From: Burkholderiales bacterium
GTDB lineage: Bacteria; Pseudomonadota; Gammaproteobacteria; Burkholderiales; JABEVD01
Reading direction: 5' to 3'
DNA: 47,020 nt
Assembly: GCA_019753155.1 (NCBI GenBank)
Contig: JAIELG010000045.1
Location: forward strand, 1-47,020
Part shown: piece after piece, positions 44,201-47,020 of the stretch
How positions within the stretch are numbered: the stretch's first letter is position 1
Layout of the letters: every line of letters starts with the position of its first letter
Program-made: the position numbers and the translations under genes
Notes under the pieces: generated by a model
Databases searched by the model: none
Told to the model about the DNA's origin: nothing
The model's input: only the letters and a program-made list of their open reading frames with translations

Positions 44201-46608
44201 GCCAGCATGTAATTCCCGATGATTTGACAACAATTTCCTTTGCAGGCTTGCGCAATGCTGTACTCCGTATGCATGAAGGAAGCACTGCCCTGCGCAAACA
44301 TCGCGAGTTTGTCGAAAGCGGCGGGAGGATTCGTTGGGTTGTGGACACGGACGTGGTGAGATTGTTCATGAACCCAAAGGATAACGCGCGTTATGCCAAC
44401 GTATTTCCCGTGCGAACCATTTCCGAAGCATCGCCGGGACTTGTGTCTCTGGCATCTCTGTTGGCGGATTTCCTGTTCAGCAAGCGCTTCAATCTGGGTG
44501 GGGTGGTTGCAAATAGTGACGGTGCCAATTGGCACTGCAAATTGGTGCTGGAACCACACACGGATGAATTGGACGGTGTGATTCGAGGCATTGCCCGTGA
44601 CGCTGCGACCGATATGCATGGGGCGAGAGGAGCTGTCGCTGGCAAGCTGGAGAAAGAAATTCGAGAGTTGCTACGCTCGTTTGCAACAGGCGGAACAGAG
44701 AAGTGGTCGAATGAGGAGTTCGTCGATAAACTTCTTTCAACGATTGAACGTGGAATAAAGTCGATTTTGCCTGATGGCCCATTCCAAGAACTCAAGCGCG
44801 CACGCGATTTACTTAAAGATCGCAAGGCCATCAAGTATCAAGTCGATGTTCCCGAATTGCACACAATGATTTCCGCAGAAGAGTTTGAGGAATTTGTCGA
44901 TGATCGGACCGATATTTGGCTTAATCGTTTGCGGGATATGTTTTTTGATAAAGATCGCAATTTAACGGAAGAAGAACAAAAAATACATCGCCCCAATGCG
45001 GAAGATAGGAATTTGCGTGATGCGCGTGTGCTGGCTAAACTTGATTGCCTCAACCGTAATGAGGCAGAAGGCACAGAGCGTTACGTGATGATTACCGGAA
45101 CCGGGCATCTACACCGTTTAGTGCGAGAAACATTCAAAAATCGTCCATCGACAGTTCATTTGTTGGAACCTAGCGTCTTTCTAGGGAATCCGCACTTGCT
45201 TGAAGTTGAAGGTGTCAAGCCAACAGAAGATCATGGTTCGCATTGGATGCGTATGACGCAAGCGGTAAATTTGCTGGGCACACGTTTCGATAGCGAGCAG
45301 CAAGAAGTAAAAAAAAACATAGTCGTTTTGATAGATGAGTGGGAGGCGTTACAACGCATGGCGCTTCCCTACTTGCCGTCGCAGTCGACCGAGAAGACCC
45401 TCCGTGCTGTTGCCGCAGATATTTTTAAGGGAAAACCGCTGGAAGCGCTGGAAACACAGCTTTATATCGCGCTAAGTGATTTTTTCGTAGTCACTGCCGA
45501 ACTTGGTTTGTTGGCGCATCAGGATCAAGCACCAGCAACGATCAAGCGGAGGTCTCCTCCACTTCGAATGGCTTTTTATCCGCATGCCGAGAATTTTATT
45601 CTGGCGCTTATCAGTCGCACGATCTGGAACGACGAGGGTAGCGCGAGGGTCAATGTCATCGCGAATCTCATCGAGGCCGTCAAGAACGAGCAGCGGGAAG
45701 AAAGCAAAACCGAAAAAGGGCTTTCAGATTTTAACTACCCGTTACTCCTTTGCTTGGCTTCGCGTTTCGCCATACTCGGCGATTGGCATGCCTCGCGTGT
45801 TCTCGCCGCGCACGCAAAGGCGGTAACCAATGTGACCGAGCAGAGCTTGCCGTTTGTTACCGGACGTGAAGCGGCTTTGCTTGAAAGCTACAGTCGGAGA
45901 TTAGAAGCGAAGAATGCTGACGATCTGGATCGCGCTCGTGAAGTGTTGCAAGAGTTTCGCAAAGCCGTCGATAAGGAAGAAGATGCATGGAGCAACAAAC
46001 AACTGCGGGTGACTCGTGAAGAAAAATGCAAATTGCTCCGGTTCAATCCTCAAGCTGAATTTCCGTTGCACAAGTTGCGCGCCGATGTGGATGATTTAAT
46101 CATAGACTTTACGGAATCGATGTTTGTTTGTTTCGTGCCCAATGAGTCTTTCGAGGGCACGACAATTCGTTTACGTGAGCGCCAGCCGCAATTCACCGAT
46201 ATGGTGAACCGATCCGAAGCCTGCTTGGCGCGTCTCGATGAGCTGGGACTTTATCGGCCTGACACTAATCATGCAAGCCGTGACATATTGATGTCTATTG
46301 AGAAATTCTTGCATACGCAACTTGAACTTTGCGCACTGCAATGCGCTATATTTCTTGTCGCTGCTCAGAGCGATTTGCGCGAAACCGAGCTATGTACCCG
46401 GTGGCGTGATCCCGGAGTGTGGGAACGGGTGCAGGGACACGATACGGTTATTGCGAAAATTGCTGCCTTGGTCGCATGTTGTGTTTGGGGGAGCAAGGAG
46501 AATGCTGAGCAGGCCGTCGTCAATTTGGAGTCGCTTGGTGATGGTGACCTGCTTCCCTATGATAAGTTTAAACACAGCTTTCTTAAACAGTTTGCCCTAG
46601 CACTGTAA
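44197..46608 (+). CDS. Operon gene C: large protein with PIN-nuclease-like motifs
   Basis: 803 residues; GGGGG six bases before the ATG. Near the N-terminus RWVVDTDVVRLF (D50, D52) resembles the first strand and acidic residue of PIN nucleases. About 220 residues later come RDARVLAKLDCLN (D275, D283) and YVMITGTGHLHRL, which resemble the third acidic helix and the VTxD strand. The last acidic residue is not obvious, and the usual compact PIN would be split by a helical insertion. Residues 330-803 are mainly helical with no known domain. The nuclease assignment is tentative. Coupled to gene B by ATGA. Confidence 0.72.
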   Translation: MSQHVIPDDLTTISFAGLRNAVLRMHEGSTALRKHREFVESGGRIRWVVDTDVVRLFMNPKDNARYANVFPVRTISEASPGLVSLASLLADFLFSKRFNLGGVVANSDGANWHCKLVLEPHTDELDGVIRGIARDAATDMHGARGAVAGKLEKEIRELLRSFATGGTEKWSNEEFVDKLLSTIERGIKSILPDGPFQELKRARDLLKDRKAIKYQVDVPELHTMISAEEFEEFVDDRTDIWLNRLRDMFFDKDRNLTEEEQKIHRPNAEDRNLRDARVLAKLDCLNRNEAEGTERYVMITGTGHLHRLVRETFKNRPSTVHLLEPSVFLGNPHLLEVEGVKPTEDHGSHWMRMTQAVNLLGTRFDSEQQEVKKNIVVLIDEWEALQRMALPYLPSQSTEKTLRAVAADIFKGKPLEALETQLYIALSDFFVVTAELGLLAHQDQAPATIKRRSPPLRMAFYPHAENFILALISRTIWNDEGSARVNVIANLIEAVKNEQREESKTEKGLSDFNYPLLLCLASRFAILGDWHASRVLAAHAKAVTNVTEQSLPFVTGREAALLESYSRRLEAKNADDLDRAREVLQEFRKAVDKEEDAWSNKQLRVTREEKCKLLRFNPQAEFPLHKLRADVDDLIIDFTESMFVCFVPNESFEGTTIRLRERQPQFTDMVNRSEACLARLDELGLYRPDTNHASRDILMSIEKFLHTQLELCALQCAIFLVAAQSDLRETELCTRWRDPGVWERVQGHDTVIAKIAALVACCVWGSKENAEQAVVNLESLGDGDLLPYDKFKHSFLKQFALAL

Positions 46609-46660
46609 GCGGCTGGCGCGCCCACGTTGCCATAAGTCATCCGCAGTCTGCCGCCTCAAG

Positions 46661-46675
46661 CCCATCTTCGATGGG
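46661..46675 (+). terminator. Weak terminator-like hairpin after gene C
   Basis: CCCATC-TTC-GATGGG forms a perfect 6-bp stem with a 3-base loop 53 bases after the stop codon. No T-run follows, so intrinsic termination is doubtful; 3'-end stabilisation is an alternative. Confidence 0.3.
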
Positions 46676-46762
46676 TCATCCGTAGGGAATTGTATTATTT
46701 AGAATAATGTTCAAATCAACGTCAGCAAATCGGCGCACTACTGACCTACTGGGCGTAGAGTG

Positions 46763-46796
46763 CCACCGACAGCAAAGGCCGACCTCCTGTCGGTGG
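46763..46796. repeat. 10-bp perfect inverted repeat with 14-base loop
   Basis: CCACCGACAG (46763-46772) pairs perfectly with CTGTCGGTGG (46787-46796). A GC-rich stem of this length in a gene-free spacer could be a structured RNA, a recombination site or a remnant of a repeat family. No flanking promoter is evident. Confidence 0.5.
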
Positions 46797-47020
46797 GAGG
46801 GCGCGCCAAGTGACCGCTCGACTCAAATACCTGCCTTTGAACCCACGACAGTCCGTCCGGCGGCTATGAGGCGGCAGCCGTCCGTGGAATTGCGAAGGCC
46901 ACCGTCTGCAACGGGTCGGGGGCTGCCGCAGGTTGCCGACAACTGAATGTCTCTTGTCAGTATAAAGCAGGCATAGCCCACTGGTTCAATTCCAACCTAT
47001 TGGAGTTTCGAGGTAGATGC

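Larger units (their letters stand above)
46609..47020. other. Non-coding accessory spacer at the right end
   Basis: 412 bases with no gene I can support. It contains a 6-bp hairpin (46661-46675) 53 bases past gene C, a palindrome ATTATT-TAG-AATAAT (46694-46708) and a strong 10-bp-stem hairpin (46763-46796). A 79-codon open frame at 46707-46946 has biased, repeat-like composition and no ribosome binding site. Confidence 0.45.

Noticed and set aside
46950-47010. GGTTCAATTCC resembling a tRNA T-loop
   Set aside because: No acceptor, D or anticodon arms can be formed around it, so it is not a tRNA, and it does not match the tRNA-Arg 3' end as an attR would.
1-47020. CRISPR arrays
   Set aside because: No series of identical short repeats with regular unique spacers was seen anywhere in the window.

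Overview
The window looks like a piece of a betaproteobacterial chromosome, probably from the Nitrosomonadales or methylotroph-like lineages. The inference rests on gene content: an exosortase-B type exopolysaccharide (EPS) locus (epsE, epsF, epsG, xrtB/epsH, epsI, epsL, PEP-CTERM substrates), a bacteriohemerythrin and moderate GC. No species can be named from the sequence alone.

Layout. (1) 1-237: two GC-rich hairpins framed by a 10-bp direct repeat. (2) 238-5964, plus strand: Wzy/O-antigen-ligase-like protein, zinc-ribbon methyltransferase, WcaJ-type initiating phosphoglycosyltransferase, YdcF/DUF218 protein and DUF1972 glycosyltransferase. (3) 5947-33518, almost all minus strand: a long EPS locus. 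Read in the direction of transcription, it runs epsE-epsF-epsG (export and chain-length control), xrtB-epsI (exosortase), a second Wzy-like protein, a secreted GH-A clan glycoside hydrolase, a run of glycosyltransferases, FkbM methyltransferase, galE, an O-acyltransferase, WecG/TagA, a flippase, two poorly characterised transferases, a hexapeptide acetyltransferase, a GT25 enzyme, two paralogous PEP-CTERM proteins, epsL and a WecA/MraY-like initiating transferase. A lone plus-strand acyltransferase (11549-12652), preceded by the first 32 codons of another acyltransferase, interrupts the series. (4) 33519-34142: the leader region of the eps operon, holding a MITE-like inverted-repeat element. 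(5) 34143-36076: a sulfotransferase and a frameshifted methyltransferase. (6) 36084-39218: a protein with nine tandem TPRs, a short methyl-accepting chemotaxis protein and a bacteriohemerythrin. (7) 39273-39349: tRNA-Arg(ACG). Its 3' end is followed by a tyrosine integrase overlapping an AlpA-like excisionase gene, which marks one end of an integrated genomic island. (8) 40838-47020: island cargo. It comprises a small, apparently self-regulated gene bounded by repeated palindromes, a gene-poor spacer, and a three-gene operon (A-B-C, 42261-46608) joined by ATGA stop/start overlaps.

How it fits together. The eps locus encodes initiation, assembly, modification (acetyl, methyl, possibly sulfate), flipping, polymerisation, chain-length control and export of a surface polysaccharide. 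It also encodes the XrtB machinery that processes PEP-CTERM proteins, probably for the same matrix. Two initiating transferases of different fold and two Wzy-like proteins suggest two polymers, or alternative routes. The two PEP-CTERM genes share a 43-bp upstream box with a palindrome, so they are probably co-regulated.

The best candidate for an undescribed system is the A-B-C operon in the tRNA-Arg island. A and B match no family I recognise. C is a large protein with PIN-nuclease-like acidic motifs around a helical insertion. Its setting (integrase island, translational coupling, own strong promoter) is typical of defence or conflict cassettes, but that role is inference.
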